A DNA stretch of 64,000 nucleotides. Source: Dactylellina haptotyla (Eukaryota; Ascomycota; Orbiliomycetes; Orbiliales; Orbiliaceae). Shown here in pieces: positions 33,477-45,998 of the stretch. The stretch covers positions 7,130,001 through 7,194,000 of the forward strand of contig CM062379.1 of NCBI GenBank assembly GCA_031310005.1, written 5' to 3'. Under the pieces are notes generated by a model. That model was not told the origin of the DNA and did not search any database. It saw only the letters and a list, made by a program, of their open reading frames with translations. A program made the position numbers and the translations under genes. Numbering within the stretch: the first letter of the stretch is position 1; each line of letters begins with the position of its first letter.

Positions 33477-34236
33477 TTTTCTTGTATATGTGTGATGGTA
33501 ATAGTGGTGGAGCGTATAGAAGTAATTGGCATATATTTTAGGGATCTAGAAACTTCGTTCCTTCTGCACTTGGGGCTCTTGGCCTCGGGTAATCTATTGT
33601 GTATAGTCTCTCAAACATAGCCTCTGCAACTGTTTATATATCCGGATATATCCAATAATGCTTGTAACAGCAGTTAAATCTTGGACGGAAGGCAATGAAG
33701 CACAGTAAAGCCAAAACCCGCAACAAGTGCATCAGTAGTACAAGCTTTATGAGACGGTTACGAAACAATCTGTTTGTTAGTTCCGTAGGTTCTGGCGTCT
33801 CATACGCATCCAGAGGTGAGGTTGTAGTAGTCTGGGGAGCTTGCAGTTGGAGGCGTGGATTCCGTTCTGGGCCGCGGACTTTGTCGCTCAACACATTTCT
33901 CTAATCCATTCATCCCTGCACAACACAAACCATTCACAAGCTTCATTCCTTTACGGCACTCGGATTGGTTAGTCTCATTGGGCCCTAAAATAAGTAGAAA
34001 ATCGGAATTCAAAAATAGATAAAAGGATTAAACCGGACTGGAATTGATTTAAATTGAAATGGTTCTTAATCTTTTTCAATGTTTTTTCTATTCCCCCTCG
34101 AATAACTACACACATCACATATCCAACATCGATACCCATAGACACTGTTATATATACCAACGTTGCTGAAGGACAACTCACCTATATATAAGACTATACA
34201 TATTTATAACTACCAGACACGCTGGACGATACGAAA
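33477..34236. other. Intergenic with possible small cysteine-rich gene or missing exon
   Basis: About 760 bp between protein B (minus) and the ABC transporter (plus). On the minus strand around 34012-33800 a frame reads NETNQSECRKGMKLVNGLCC and NGLEKCVERQSPRPRTE, a short cysteine-rich stretch that could be an exon of a small secreted protein, but I could not build a gene around it. The first exon of the ABC transporter must also lie here. Confidence 0.3.
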
Positions 34237-37200
34237 TTGCAGCTGAATACAGTTAGCTCCGAGGAACCTCCCACCAAGAATGGTGGTTGTGGTGAGGGGT
34301 CCAACTTTGTCGACGAACCAACGGAATCACTTACCGATCAGCCCTTCGCCACAACAGCCAAATGGAAGAAACCTACTGTGCGCCCATTACAAATATGTAC
34401 CGAGGGTATCGGAGAATGGGACGAGGGCGAGGATGGTCTGTCCACGCTGTGCCCTTCTCCTACTTCTTCTCTTGGCTCTTTACTCGACGACGACGATACG
34501 GTCGTGGAAGAGGAATTCGAAGATTCTGATACGAGCACACTGATAAACGATAAGAGGTCATCCGACGAAATACCTATATATAAACGAAATATTTACTCTT
34601 TATGGAGGAGAACTGCGAACTGGAAATCGGCGCCTTTCTTCCTCAAACCGTCGTTCTTGGAAGGAGATGAGAGAGCGATGCGGAGACATGTTAGTTGGGC
34701 ATCATATTTTGCCTTCACAAGGAAGCGCCATACTTTTATTCTCATCTTTGGCATAATATCGGCCATAATATCGGCGGGAGTGCTCCCAGCGTCGTCGCTG
34801 CTGCTAGGGGGGATATTCGGGGAATTCGCACTCTTTGGGCGTGGCGATATCCCGTTGGATGAGCTTCTACCAAGAACTATAGTCTGGGTCAAATACTATT
34901 TGATTCTTGCAGGTGGCGGTTGGTTCTCTTACGGAATTTTCTATGGCTCATGGATATGGTTTGGTGAACTGCAGGCAGAAAGTGCGCGAGAAGTCTTGTA
35001 TACGGCGTTGATGGCCAAAGAATTAGAGTGGTTTGATAACACGGAGCATGAGATCTTAACAGTTGCGAACAGGTGTCATACGTACGTTTTTACCCTGAGT
35101 TTAAGCCTTAGATAACATTTTGCTAATGGGTTAGGAGTATTTAGTCAGATAAGAGAATTTCAGCTTGCTGTGTCACAACCTCTAGGGCTAGTTCTTCAGT
35201 CTGCCGTCACGGCGTGCGCTTGTTTGGCAGTGGCATTCTACTTCTCATGGAAACTCACGCTAGTATGTCTGGCTGGCACGCCTATCGCAGCCTTGGCCGT
35301 CTGGTTCTTTTCAAATCACATAGAACGGTGGATTGATCTGCAATCTTTAGCTCTTGGATCTGCCAATCAAAGTATATCGCGGGCTGTCAAAGGAATCGAC
35401 ACTGTCAAATATTTCAGCGGGCAGGAATGGGAGTCCAACCTATATAAAACTGCGATCAAAGCCGCGGGATTAGCATATCACAGAATTGCATTTCATGCAG
35501 CACTTCAAAATGGGATCTTACGATTTCTCACATTGATGATGTTTGTTCAAGGTTTTTGGTATGCAACTACTCTTGTGGCACCGGATACCCCGCAGGATGA
35601 GGTGGCTGGTTATATGACTACATTCTGGGCGTGTTTAATGGCTGGTCAGCAGATTGAGACAGTTTTACCTTTGGTAATATTCCTGGAGAAAGGAAAGGTC
35701 GCTGCTTCGAATCTAAGGCGGTTAGCAGCACCGGATGTGGAATATGATATATTAAAAAGGGAAGGGGCTCGTCCTAAGAAGTGCGATGGGTTCATCTCCT
35801 TCGATAAAGTAAGTGTCTAGCTGCTTGGATATCGCGATTCCGTTCTATAGATACTAACGTCTTCTTCGATTAGGTATCATTCACGTATCCTTCACGCAGA
35901 GATGTTGCTAGTCTAAATTCGCTGTCAATGTTGGTTAAAGCAGGCGAAACAATATTTATAGTTGGGAAGTCGGGGTGTGGCAAGAGTACACTTGCGAATA
36001 TCCTACTTACAGTCTGGAAACACAACTCCGGTAGCATTTTCATCGATGAGTACCCGTTGGAGAAGCTAGACCGGGATTGGATTTACCAGAATATCACTTA
36101 TGTTCCCCAGCGACCTGCGTTGTTCAACGAGTCAGTATCACGCAATATTAGATTCGGAACCAGGGACTCAGACGGACTGACTGTGAAAGACCTATGGCGC
36201 TCCTGCGAAGACGTCTTCCTTACTGATTTCCTAGCCGGCCTCCCCGATGGATTGAAAACTATCTTAACACCTGGAGCTACTAATTTTAGCGGTGGTCAAC
36301 GTCAGCGGCTTTCCCTTGCTCGCGCAAGGCTTCGAGATACCCCAATTATGATTTTGGATGAACCTACCACAGGACTTGATGAGGCAACTAAGGTTCTCGT
36401 CATGAACACTCTTCGTGAGTGGCGGAAATCTAAAACTACGATCATAATTACACATAATTTGTCTGATATTAGACCGGATGATTGGGTGTATGTCATGGAT
36501 GCAGGGAGGGTGGTGCAAGGTGGAGCTAGGAAGGACCTAGAAGCGACTCACAAAAGCCCGTTCGCCGATCTTATGAGAGATACCAATACATCTTATGAAT
36601 CGCAAAGTCCGGCATCTGTTCGTTATGAAGAATCTCTCCTCGATTATTATATGGGGAACAATGATAAGGAGAATACCTCTGGAAATCGTGGGACACACCT
36701 TGAGCCCGCTTCCGCGCTTCAAAGCTCTCTTTCTCCGGTGAATATGAGGAGGTCGGCGAATAGGGTTACGTTCGCTCCGGATCATAGGACAACTATTTTA
36801 TCAATCCACCCGCGTCGAGAGTTTGGCCGCAATGTTAGTCAACGCCGAAAACGCCCTAGAAGGACACGTCAGAGTATGGAAGAGATCCCGCCTACACCAG
36901 AAATCAAGTCAAAGATGTCAAAAGACCAGGGTCTTCGCTATATATTTTCAACAGTTAGGGAGCATACCACGGGGAGAGAGAAAACCGGCTTAGCGTTTGG
37001 GATTATCTGTTGTGTCATTAGTGCGGCTACAACTCCAGGGTTCTCTTACGCTCTAGCACGGCTTGTGGAAAGCTTCTTTACGGACTTCACAGGCGATCGT
37101 GCCGAATTTTGGGCATTCGTGATAATGGGCATCGCGGCTGCAGACTCGATTACTGCCTCGCTACAAATTTATTTTCTAGAGTATGTGGGTCAGCGGTGGA

Positions 37201-38787
37201 TAGATTCCGTTAGAGCTAAAGCTTACCGCCTGGTTATGAGCCAGGCTAGGTCTTGGTTCGATGTGGATAAGAATCAAATCAGCCGAATCGCTCAAGATTT
37301 AGAGCACCATGCGGAAGAGATGCGGAATCTGCTAGGGAGATATATGGGGTTCGCAATCAATGCGCTTGTGATATTGGCCGTGGGAGTGGGTTGGAGCTTC
37401 ACGGAAGATCTAGAGCTCACAGCTGTAGGGTTAGCAGCCGCACCGGCGTTAGTGTTAGTCCTGAGGCTGTTTACCTGGGTTAGTGAACGGTACGAAGAAA
37501 GGGGGAGTGAAGAAGCCGAAAAGCTAGGAGTATTTCTACAAGATGTGCTGGTGAACCTAGTCACTGTTAGAGTTCTGTCATTGAAGGATTACTTCGATCA
37601 CAAACACAAGAAGCTTTTGCGGAGTGCGTTATCAGCGGGAAGGAAAAGGGCATTTTTCACGGGGTTGACCGTCGGGTTGAGCAATTCGGTCGTATCATTA
37701 GCAACTGGTAAGTTAGTTGTTGAATCTAAACTTCCTGAGATGACCTACTGATTAAATTATTTTAATAGCTCTACTTTTCTGGTATGGCGCTCGGCTCATC
37801 GTCAATAAAGGGCTGCAAATGGAACATACCCTTACTGTCTTCGCCATGCTGCTTTTCAGTCTTTCGAACAGTGCTGCGATCTTGCGCATAATTCCCCAAG
37901 TATCGTCTAGCAAGGACTCCGCTCGTCGGGTTCTCCGGCTCCTGGAACTAAAAGATATATGCCACGAAAATCAAGGTTGCCGTAAGGTTGAGCTCGATGG
38001 CTCCTTGATTGTTCGGGATGTCAGCTTTTCTTACCCATCAAGGAGGACTATGATCCTCAAAAATATCAGTTTACAAATCAATCCTGGGGAGTTTATAGCT
38101 ATTGTTGGGGTTTCCGGCTCCGGGAAATCTACATTGGTGGCCCTAATGGAAAGATTATACGCGCCAACCTCTGGGGATATGATATATTCTGGTTACCAAT
38201 CTGCAGATCTGTGTATTGTTGAATTGAGACGGCAGATTGCAATTGTACCGCAGAATCCTTACCTTTTCCCCGCTTCTGTCAAGGAAAACATTCTTTACGG
38301 AATAGATAGAACATCAGGTGGTGGTACTGATTCCGGGCCACCTTTACAGCAGATAATAGATGCTGCAAAAGGGGCGGGTCTAACGGATTGGATTGACAGC
38401 TTGCCTGATGGGTACGATACGTTACTTGCTATGGGGGATGAAAGTCTATCTGGAGGTCAGCTTCAGAAAATTGCGATTGCTAGAGCGTTAGTGAGGAAAC
38501 CTAAAGTGTTAATACTGGATGAATGCACAAACGGTCTGGATCTTCCGAGTGCTAACACTGTTATGAGTACGGTTTGGGGGCTGAGGCATAGTGGGGGGTG
38601 GGGTAAGTTGGGGACTACAGTGATCATGGTAACTCATAAGCCAGATATGATGAGGATGGCGGATAGGATAATTGTTATGGATGGGGGGAAGATGGTCGAT
38701 CAAGGGGGATATGCACAATTGGCTGCCGGGAGTGAAAGCTTTAAGCGATTGTTGAGAAAGCATGAGGAGTATGATACCTATTTATGA
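34237..38787 (+). CDS. Full-length ABCB (MDR/STE6-type) ABC transporter, 5' end unresolved
   Basis: Four exons are visible: up to 35081, 35145-35808, 35874-37707, 37769-38787; introns of 63, 65 and 61 bp; about 1450 aa. Layout is TMD1-NBD1-TMD2-NBD2. NBD1: GKSGCGKST (Walker A), VPQRPALF (Q loop), FSGGQRQRLSLARA (signature), IMILDEP (Walker B), IITHN (H loop). NBD2: GVSGSGKST, VPQNPYLF, LSGGQLQKIAIARA, VLILDEC, MVTHK. All catalytic residues are present in both halves. Both D loops differ from the common SALD (TTGLDE and TNGLDL). A long acidic N-terminal extension (SLLDDDDTVVEEEFED) precedes TMD1. No ATG lies in frame before the conserved region, so the start codon must be in an upstream exon; 34237 is only where the open frame is first convincing. 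Fungal relatives include Ste6 a-factor exporters and drug pumps; substrate unknown. Confidence 0.85.
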
Positions 38788-39803
38788 TGATAGCTAATAC
38801 GATAGAATTTGAGAGTTAACATTTGGGGAAAGATCGTTTATATAATATATCTTGCGTAGCGTACAGCAATCAGAGTTTTAATTTCTTCTTTACCTTATCC
38901 TTAACACGAATCCTTAACACGAAGTATTAATGGCCCATTCCCTGTTTCGAATGGTTCTAGAAGTTCTAAACGCCAAACGACGTCGCGTTCCCTCTCGTTC
39001 CGTTTGAGGTCATACTTCTTTGGATCGAACCCGGGTATTAGTCTCCATGCTAGCCGTTTACTGCTCGGTAGTCAATCACGAATTGACTAGCTCTGAGTCC
39101 TAGCTTCGGAGTTGCATACACAATCCGGTTTGTGGCCTCGAAAATGACACGAAACCCACCTGAAGAGCGAATCTGTAAACACCAATGCAATATAGTCGTC
39201 GTTTTATAAACTGCATGGGCCACTGGACTAGCTTGGCACCATGGTGTCAAGTCTTCGCCCTGCAGCAAAAAACCCGGCAGCCAGTCCGAATACGGTAACA
39301 ATCTATCCTCTTTGGGCGAGACGAGGGGGAGCCTTTCTTGTAACAGACCTCATACCAACCAACACATCTTGATACAAGGAGGACACAGCATGCAACAGCT
39401 TCAAATTCTATCGGGCGTTTGCACACAATGCAACATCGGTAGACTTCAATACTCGATTCTGAATCAATCTGAGCGATGGAATTGTTTCCCGGAGCCATCG
39501 GCCGCCCTAAAGTTAGCTCGAAGCCGCACACGATACGGTTTCGTTGTTGATTTCCCGAGCGGCTGGGCTATGCCGCACACCCGATTATCTGCGTGACATT
39601 TCGGATGCAGAAACAAACCACTACGAGGATGCGATTGATAAAACTAGAGTGAATCCTCGGCCATCTCACATTTTTCTATCTTTCATCTCAATTATCTTTA
39701 CTTTCTTTTTCAATTCTTGCAGGCAGGCCCCAATATATTGCAATACATTCTTCGAAAATTAGATTCATTTAGGAATCTTTCTTATGTTAACAATATAGTA
39801 ATC
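38788..39803. other. Intergenic upstream of the subtilase
   Basis: About 1 kb between two plus-strand genes. The last 150 bp is pyrimidine-rich and suits a promoter/5' UTR. Short frames in the middle show no conserved product. Confidence 0.45.
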
Positions 39804-41323
39804 ATGAAATCTTCGATTCTTATTTCAGCTAGCTTCTTATTCTCCTTACCGAGTGCTCTAGCAGCCCCAGCACCTAAATTCCGACAACCTAGAGCTATAG
39901 CCTTAGCGTCGAAACCGGCAAATGGTACGGTCAAGGCGAAGGATAAGCTCGAATTTTACTCGATTATGCTAGAAAGCAACGAGACCCGATCATGGGACGA
40001 CTTTTTCGGTGACATGGGATACAATCATACAGATCTTGAGGAAATGAAGCATACTCTGGACTTCAGATCTTTTGGATGCGAGAAAACTTTCCGGTCGTTC
40101 GGGATGATGATGACGGCCGAGGAGGTAGAGGACATGGGCAATATTGAAGGTGTAGCATTGGTCCAGAAGCCATTTGTTTATACGGCACCAGAGATGCCAC
40201 CTTGGGATGAGACGGATGTTGTAATTCATGATTTTTCGGCTCCACAAAACGTAAGTCTTCACGGACGACAACTGAACCAGCAAGTTCCGTTGGGGCAACC
40301 TAAGAAACAGACAAATACGGTGTGGGGTTTGCAGCGGATTTCAAGTTCACAGCCTGTAAGACCTGTCGGGAAGGGTCCAAAGGAGTTCGGCTACCAATAC
40401 ACATATTCTTCTCAGGAGGGCAGCGGCGTTGATGTGTACGTTTTGGATAGTGGTCTCAATCAACACCAGGAGTTCGATCAAAGAGGAAAAAGACTTTGGT
40501 CTTATTGGGCAAATGATGAAAACGATGATACAGGGCACGGAACCCATTGTGCGGGGACAATCGGAGGTCTTTACGTTGGTGCTGCCAAAAACGCTAATAT
40601 CTGGGGTGTTAAAATACTTAAGAAAGGCGGATCTTATGGAGACAGTCTCACTAATGGGATCGAAGAAGTGCTTGCTAGCCACGTTAAGCGTAGAACGGAT
40701 CCCAAATTTAGAGGTACGCTTTCCTGGTGATACTTCTACCGAATAAAGATGCTAATTTGATTGGTTTGAATAGGCTCCGTGATCAATTTATCGGTCGGCA
40801 AAATGGGACCAGACCCATTCCAGCGAGCAGTCCTCCAACGGGCTAGCAACGCTGGAGTGCATATTGTTGTCGCTGCCTCAAATTATGGCACCGATGCTTG
40901 CAAATATACACCCGCTATGTACGCCCGCGAGCTACCAATTATATCAGTCGGTGCCATAGATATTCGAGATCAACGAAGACGGGACTCGAATTTTGGTCCG
41001 TGCGTGACTATCTTTGCTCCCGGAACAGATGTCATGAGTGCGGACTCTCGCGATCCTAAGTAAGTAGACATCTAGCAAGGGTCGAATCAAAACTTGTTCT
41101 AACATCTGAATCTTCTCCGCTTAGAGGATATATTCCCAAATCAGGAACATCGATGGCTGCCCCTCTAGTTTCGGGTATGATCGCAGATTTGCTTTCTAAT
41201 AGACCAGAGTTCAAGGAAAACCCGCAGGGTTTGAAGAACTATCTTGTCCAGACCGGATTCCCTAACGTCGTCAAGGACGCGAGAGGTCCAGCGCCACTCG
41301 CAAACAATGGCTTCCGGAATTAA
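39804..41323 (+). CDS. Secreted subtilisin-like serine protease (S8A, proteinase K type)
   Basis: Three exons: 39804-40713, 40774-41059, 41125-41323; introns of 60 bp (phase 1) and 65 bp (phase 2); 464 aa. A signal peptide (LISASFLFSLPSALA) is followed by a propeptide with the inhibitor I9 pattern (residues about 45-120) and then the peptidase S8 domain. Catalytic triad: D215 in VYVLDSG, H245 in DTGHGTHCAG, S408 in SGTSMAAP; the oxyanion Asn lies in VVAASNYGTDAC, where family members usually have AAGN. The predicted mature enzyme starts around residue 170. Extracellular protein degradation is the expected role. The start was chosen at 39804 because it gives the signal peptide; an open frame further upstream has no ATG that improves it. 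It follows the ABC transporter in the same orientation after 1 kb, so is probably its own transcript. Confidence 0.93.
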
Positions 41324-42878
41324 GCCGCTTTCATAACGAATATTAATGTCTTTAGAGAAAATACCTTATTGCTTTTATTGGTATGCGATTTAGCGAGCGT
41401 TGGATTTTTAACATTAGAAATAAATTCTCTTTACTGTCAAATATATATTTGCTGCCCAGGGTTATTTCCTCCCGCACAGCATTATTTAGTGCAAACCCGC
41501 TTTAGTATTTGTGAAGAATATGGGGGTACTCCTCATAGCGCGCATCTGTACATCATAGCGGAATCTTTGCCCGTTCCAAGTTGTAATTCGCGAAATCGAA
41601 CACGGGGATACACCCCGCTAGTTTGTGAAGATATGCGACTTTCGTGATGTCCCGGATCGTGAGCAACTAGATCATGATATATCGATATCATCATACCTGG
41701 AAGGTGGGTGCACAGCTGGCGCGGCCAGAATGCGAGAACTTGTAAGGGTACGAGTTGGCGTATAATAACGGTTGCGAGATGCTGTTGGTCTGTTCAAGAG
41801 ATTTTTTGAAAGTCAAATGAACTACCTAGCAGACAACCTTATATCTAAGGGCGTTCGTCGACGTCGCGATCGATCGTGCTGGTATTCCTCTTTATTTCCA
41901 GAGATATCGGGTACTTCACGTGGCGTACCCACAGATACAAGCTCAAAAAAGAGCTGATTAATAACCTGGGATCTGTTTTTCTATAGCTATAGTTACCATC
42001 GATGGCCATCCTGGGAAATTCATAAATGTATACGTACCACAAATTTTGTGCTACTAGTAAGCATGATATCACAAGGGCTACGTTGTGGAAGGCTGGGGCT
42101 CTCTTGAATATATAGTTCAGCAACTGATCCTTTACCAGTCATAATATATCATTTGCGTATGACCCTTCAGCGCCATGTGCATACTTTCGGTCAACAGCTC
42201 TAAACACTACACGTTACACAGACCCTCGGACCCTCACAATCAACACCGACACACAATGCGGACAATCTAAAATGCGTTGCGTTGTGGTAATCTACCAGAA
42301 ACCAACAGGCATCGATCTATATTTAGCAACTGCGAAAGGAAAGGCAAAAGAAAAATTTGAAAGACACAAACAGAAGACCGATGCAATGGACCCACACCGT
42401 CAGCGAACTAGCTAGCAGCACCCTTGATTCTCCGAGCCTATAATATCAGAGCTACCAGCTTCACGAAATTGGCATATGCCACGAACCGACGAGGGTTAAC
42501 TGGTCTGCGAGCGGTCTTTTTTTCAGAATGTCTGAAAGCTTCAAATGGCATGGGCTTTCGCGGTTATACACAGGGCTAAAGATAGATTTCAATCGATCTC
42601 GATTCGAGCCCCGGTGGGCTTAAGAGACGAGCTGGTACAGCGTTCGATAGATCTCGATCCTCTGATCACGTTTTTGCGGCTTGGGTTACTATTGTACGCA
42701 TGTACCAAAGGTAAGCGGACTGCGTCTGCCGTATTGGCGTTTCTCGTTTACATAAACTGGTAATGACATAGCCGAATTGCAATTGGCATTTTCAGCTCCC
42801 AATGGTATTGTAATCTGCTGTTTACCGACGGGAAGAGCGTCTAGTATGCCATTTCGAGGGTGGGTCGTCATCCAATCA
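41324..42878. other. Intergenic between the subtilase and tRNA-His
   Basis: About 1.55 kb. No coding stretch with recognisable product, no repeat unit and no sign of an inserted element. Short frames only. Confidence 0.45.
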
Positions 42879-42971
42879 GCCGACATAGTATAGTGGTTAG
42901 TACGTATCGTTGTGGATTCCGAAAGGTCATACGCTCCCGATACAGCCTCAGTTCGATTCTGGGTGTCGGCA
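42879..42971 (+). tRNA. tRNA-His (GTG) with an intron
   Basis: Acceptor stem GCCGACA (42879-42885) pairs perfectly with TGTCGGC (42964-42970), with discriminator A at 42971. The D arm holds an A box (TAGTATAGTGGTTAGTACG) and the T arm holds GTTCGATTC. The anticodon loop TTGTGG gives GTG, and the anticodon stem TATCG/CGATA is interrupted just 3' of the anticodon by an intron of about 20 nt starting ATTCCGAAAGG. Sequence of the D arm and anticodon arm closely matches yeast tRNA-His. A run of six T follows at 42985-42990. Confidence 0.93.
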
Positions 42972-42984
42972 TTCTCATATCCTC

Positions 42985-42990
42985 TTTTTT
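42985..42990 (+). terminator. RNA polymerase III terminator of tRNA-His
   Basis: Run of six T, 14 bp after the tRNA 3' end, followed by a second T run from 42994. Confidence 0.7.
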
Positions 42991-45900
42991 GCATTTTTTT
43001 GTTGTGACGATGAGTCGACGTTGGTCTCACAGTGAAGATATATTTTTTTTTGAAAGATATAATGAGCAATTGGTGTGTTGTGGTTGTTTTTTCTGTGTTG
43101 GCGAGATGAGATTTTTTTGGCACCTTCAGTTTTCGTTTTAGATCAACGAACATGAATCAGGGTTGCTGGCACAGGCAGCTCAAGTGGGGTCCTCTTTTGG
43201 TACCATTAGTATTATTATTCGGTGCCGTTACGTTACCGCATGCGCTCACGACCTATTTGGCAATGCAAAATGTAAAATTCAAAGTAAAAAAACCCGAACC
43301 TCGTATCCGAGATGTCGATTATCGATTGTTATCCCAAATCAATGTGCATACATAAGCAGAGGCGGGCCACCCGAGGCGGCCGAAAATGCGGCCCCAAAAA
43401 GGATAGTCTGCGTGATTGGTGATTTGAGATTTATGATTATTATATTGTAGATTCTGGAATTATAAAAACGGAAAATCTAAAAGGAACGGCAGCCGGACGT
43501 ATGTGGCCAGCGGGGCAAAGCGATCACAAGCGATTTCGGTTCCGTGACGGTGATATTCGTAAGGGCCTGAGGAGGCTGAGCACTTGAAACCCAGGACGGT
43601 GTAAGTGCCAACCCCCCAATTGCCCAACCGGGGGTTGCAAAGGGTACAGAGATCTACGAACAAGCCTTAGGGCCAAGAGCATAAGACGCAGCCGACGAGA
43701 ATGCCAAAAAAGGAATAGGTGTTGGGAAGTCTGCTGGTTGGCAGTTGACAGGCGGCGCGGGGGGTTGACGGCAATGGAAGGTTGGAAGGGAAGAGTTGAT
43801 ATATAAAGATCATGTTATCATCATAGGTTGTATTGCTATTTTACTCTCAGTGTCGATGAAAAGAGCTATATATACGTTCGGCGCTTCTTAAAGATATCTT
43901 GATCGGCGCCCCGGCCTGGGGGTTGAAGACTGGCTCACTGGTTGGAAAAATGCGAGCCTGCGACATGGATGATACATGTAGCTCTGCAAGCGATCAAAGT
44001 CGACGGCCTTCCGAAGAGTTTCAGCTCCAGCCTTGTGGAAGAATTTTTACCCCCAAGGAATCGGTGTAGGCAGAGACTGTTTGGATTTTTTTTTTATGAT
44101 CCTCGCTTTGCAATTTGCTGTTCTAGAACGATACGGATTAAATTCTTAGTAAACCGGAACACTGGTTGCAGGAGGATTTCGTAATCGGTCAGGGTCATGA
44201 GCGTAGAGTATTTGAGTTAGATGGCTTGGACGAGAGGCCCACGAAGGTATCAAAGGAAAAGGCGTCAGCTTTTTGGGTCCGTTCCACCCCTTGCGCCTCC
44301 CCCATGCGCGGAGGGCAGAGGTATCGGAGGTAGCTTGTTGGATTGGGGCCTTCTCATTCGGCTTACAATTAACAAAATCGGAGCCCGCATGAGCGAGCTG
44401 GATACGTCGAAAGGCGCCAGGGGTCCCACCCTCTGTTGCTAGGAACCGGGGCTAGCACGCCAGTTAATTTGTATTTGCCCTGTCCGTCCTGACATAGTTT
44501 TCTTGGTCTGCTGGTGTTTTGCTAGCGGGTGGGTTGCAATTGCAATAGCGCACACACAACGAGCATGCATGTTGTGTTAGTATCACCGTTCGTTCACCCT
44601 GGCGGATTCAACGTAAGGAAGAAATAAAATAAACTACGATTCGTGAATCTTCTTTTTCGTGCCTCTTTTAAAATTGTTAATTCGACGACGGGGCGCTGCC
44701 GCTGCAGTTAATTAATATAATCCCTTCTATTCCAAACGTCGAGCACCGCGGAAACGACCAGCCTTTCTGTCGGAGCGTTCGAAACGAGCGTCGTGCTCCT
44801 TCTTTCCTGTTTCTCAAATCATTCTTTCATTCCGGCAGGTCGTCCTCGCCGTAGCACCCAGCTACATACGCCAATTGCATGAGAAGCTGGGCCCGGTTCG
44901 CCAATAAACGCCTGCATCGACCTTGTGGGTCGGTCCCCTGTGCCTACCCTGCGCCAGCTTCGAAGTCTGTTGCTGCTGCGACTCCTAACCTGGAGCATCG
45001 CTGGCTTCTCATAAACCATCTACTCTTCCTCTTGAATCAAAAAATTCTTTCTTTCTTTCTTCTCTTCTCGTCGTCATCTATCGTTCGTTTTTAGTCTCTT
45101 CCTTCCCGTCCCCGTCCCTCCCGCTTAAGGAGAATAATAACGACGGACGCCTTCGGGAACCGGTGTTAATCAAAAAAAAGGCTTTGCGCGCGACGGTCAA
45201 CATCACGAGCTTAGCTAATTAAACAGCCAACAGCTTACCTTCCAAAGCAGAAATAAAAGAAACAAATAAAAGACAGATCAGATCGATCATAAGCAGGAAT
45301 AATCCACTGGAACCAGGCAGTCGCTGGTTTCTTGCATAGCTTTCCGCTGTTTTGATTTGGTGGGCGGTGCACAGCCTGTTCACCAAGCCAGGAAAAGAGA
45401 AACCTCCTCTTCCTCCACCACCACAGCCATCAGCAGGGCACATCTTATAACTACGCCAGGAAGAACCCCACGGCAGTTGGCTGGATAGATCTCTCCTTGC
45501 GAGGCGGATATCTAGATCGGGACTTTCTCAGTGCGACTACCGATATCGTGCCTCGAACCCGGGATCGAACTCTCCGGTTGTTTCTTCTTCACGCATTCAT
45601 AAGGGCCCGAGTCAATCACAAAGGGAAGCTTGGAGGTTTATTACCACAAGCCTCAAACGAGCTAAACCGTTTCCTTGCCTTGCTCCCACTTCGCTTAAAG
45701 CCGCTGCGTTTTACTGCATTTTTATTTATTGTTCGTGCTTGCTGCTGCCTTTCAGCCCCAGCGGAGGGCTACCGTTTGGCGGGAATCGGAATTTGGATTT
45801 GAAGGAGGTGTCAGCCGCGTTCCAAGTTTCCCGAGCTTACCTTCTCCCTCCACCCCATCTGCCCTCCTCCTCCACAACCTCAACCTCAACTTCAACTTCA

Positions 45901-45998
45901 ACTTCGACCTCACACTCCTTCTATCTCTCCCTTCCTTCCATCCACGCACCTCTATCCTTCCAGTCCCTTGTCTCGTCGCCAGGTACACTCTCTGCACA
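42991..45998. other. Long leader/intergenic region before the PY-motif membrane protein
   Basis: About 3 kb without a convincing gene. From about 45030 on the plus strand is strongly pyrimidine-rich (CTTT repeats at 45048-45065; CAACCT/CAACTT repeats near 45881-45910), which looks like a long 5' UTR of the following gene. At 43606-43636 a short CAACCCCC...GGGGGTTG hairpin occurs. No tRNA or conserved frame otherwise. Confidence 0.5.

Noticed and set aside
43606-43636. CAACCCCC...GGGGGTTG hairpin
   Set aside because: Short, not followed by a T run and not next to a gene; probably chance.
45540-45600. GTTCGATCC-like string on the minus strand resembling a tRNA B box
   Set aside because: No acceptor stem or A box could be paired with it.
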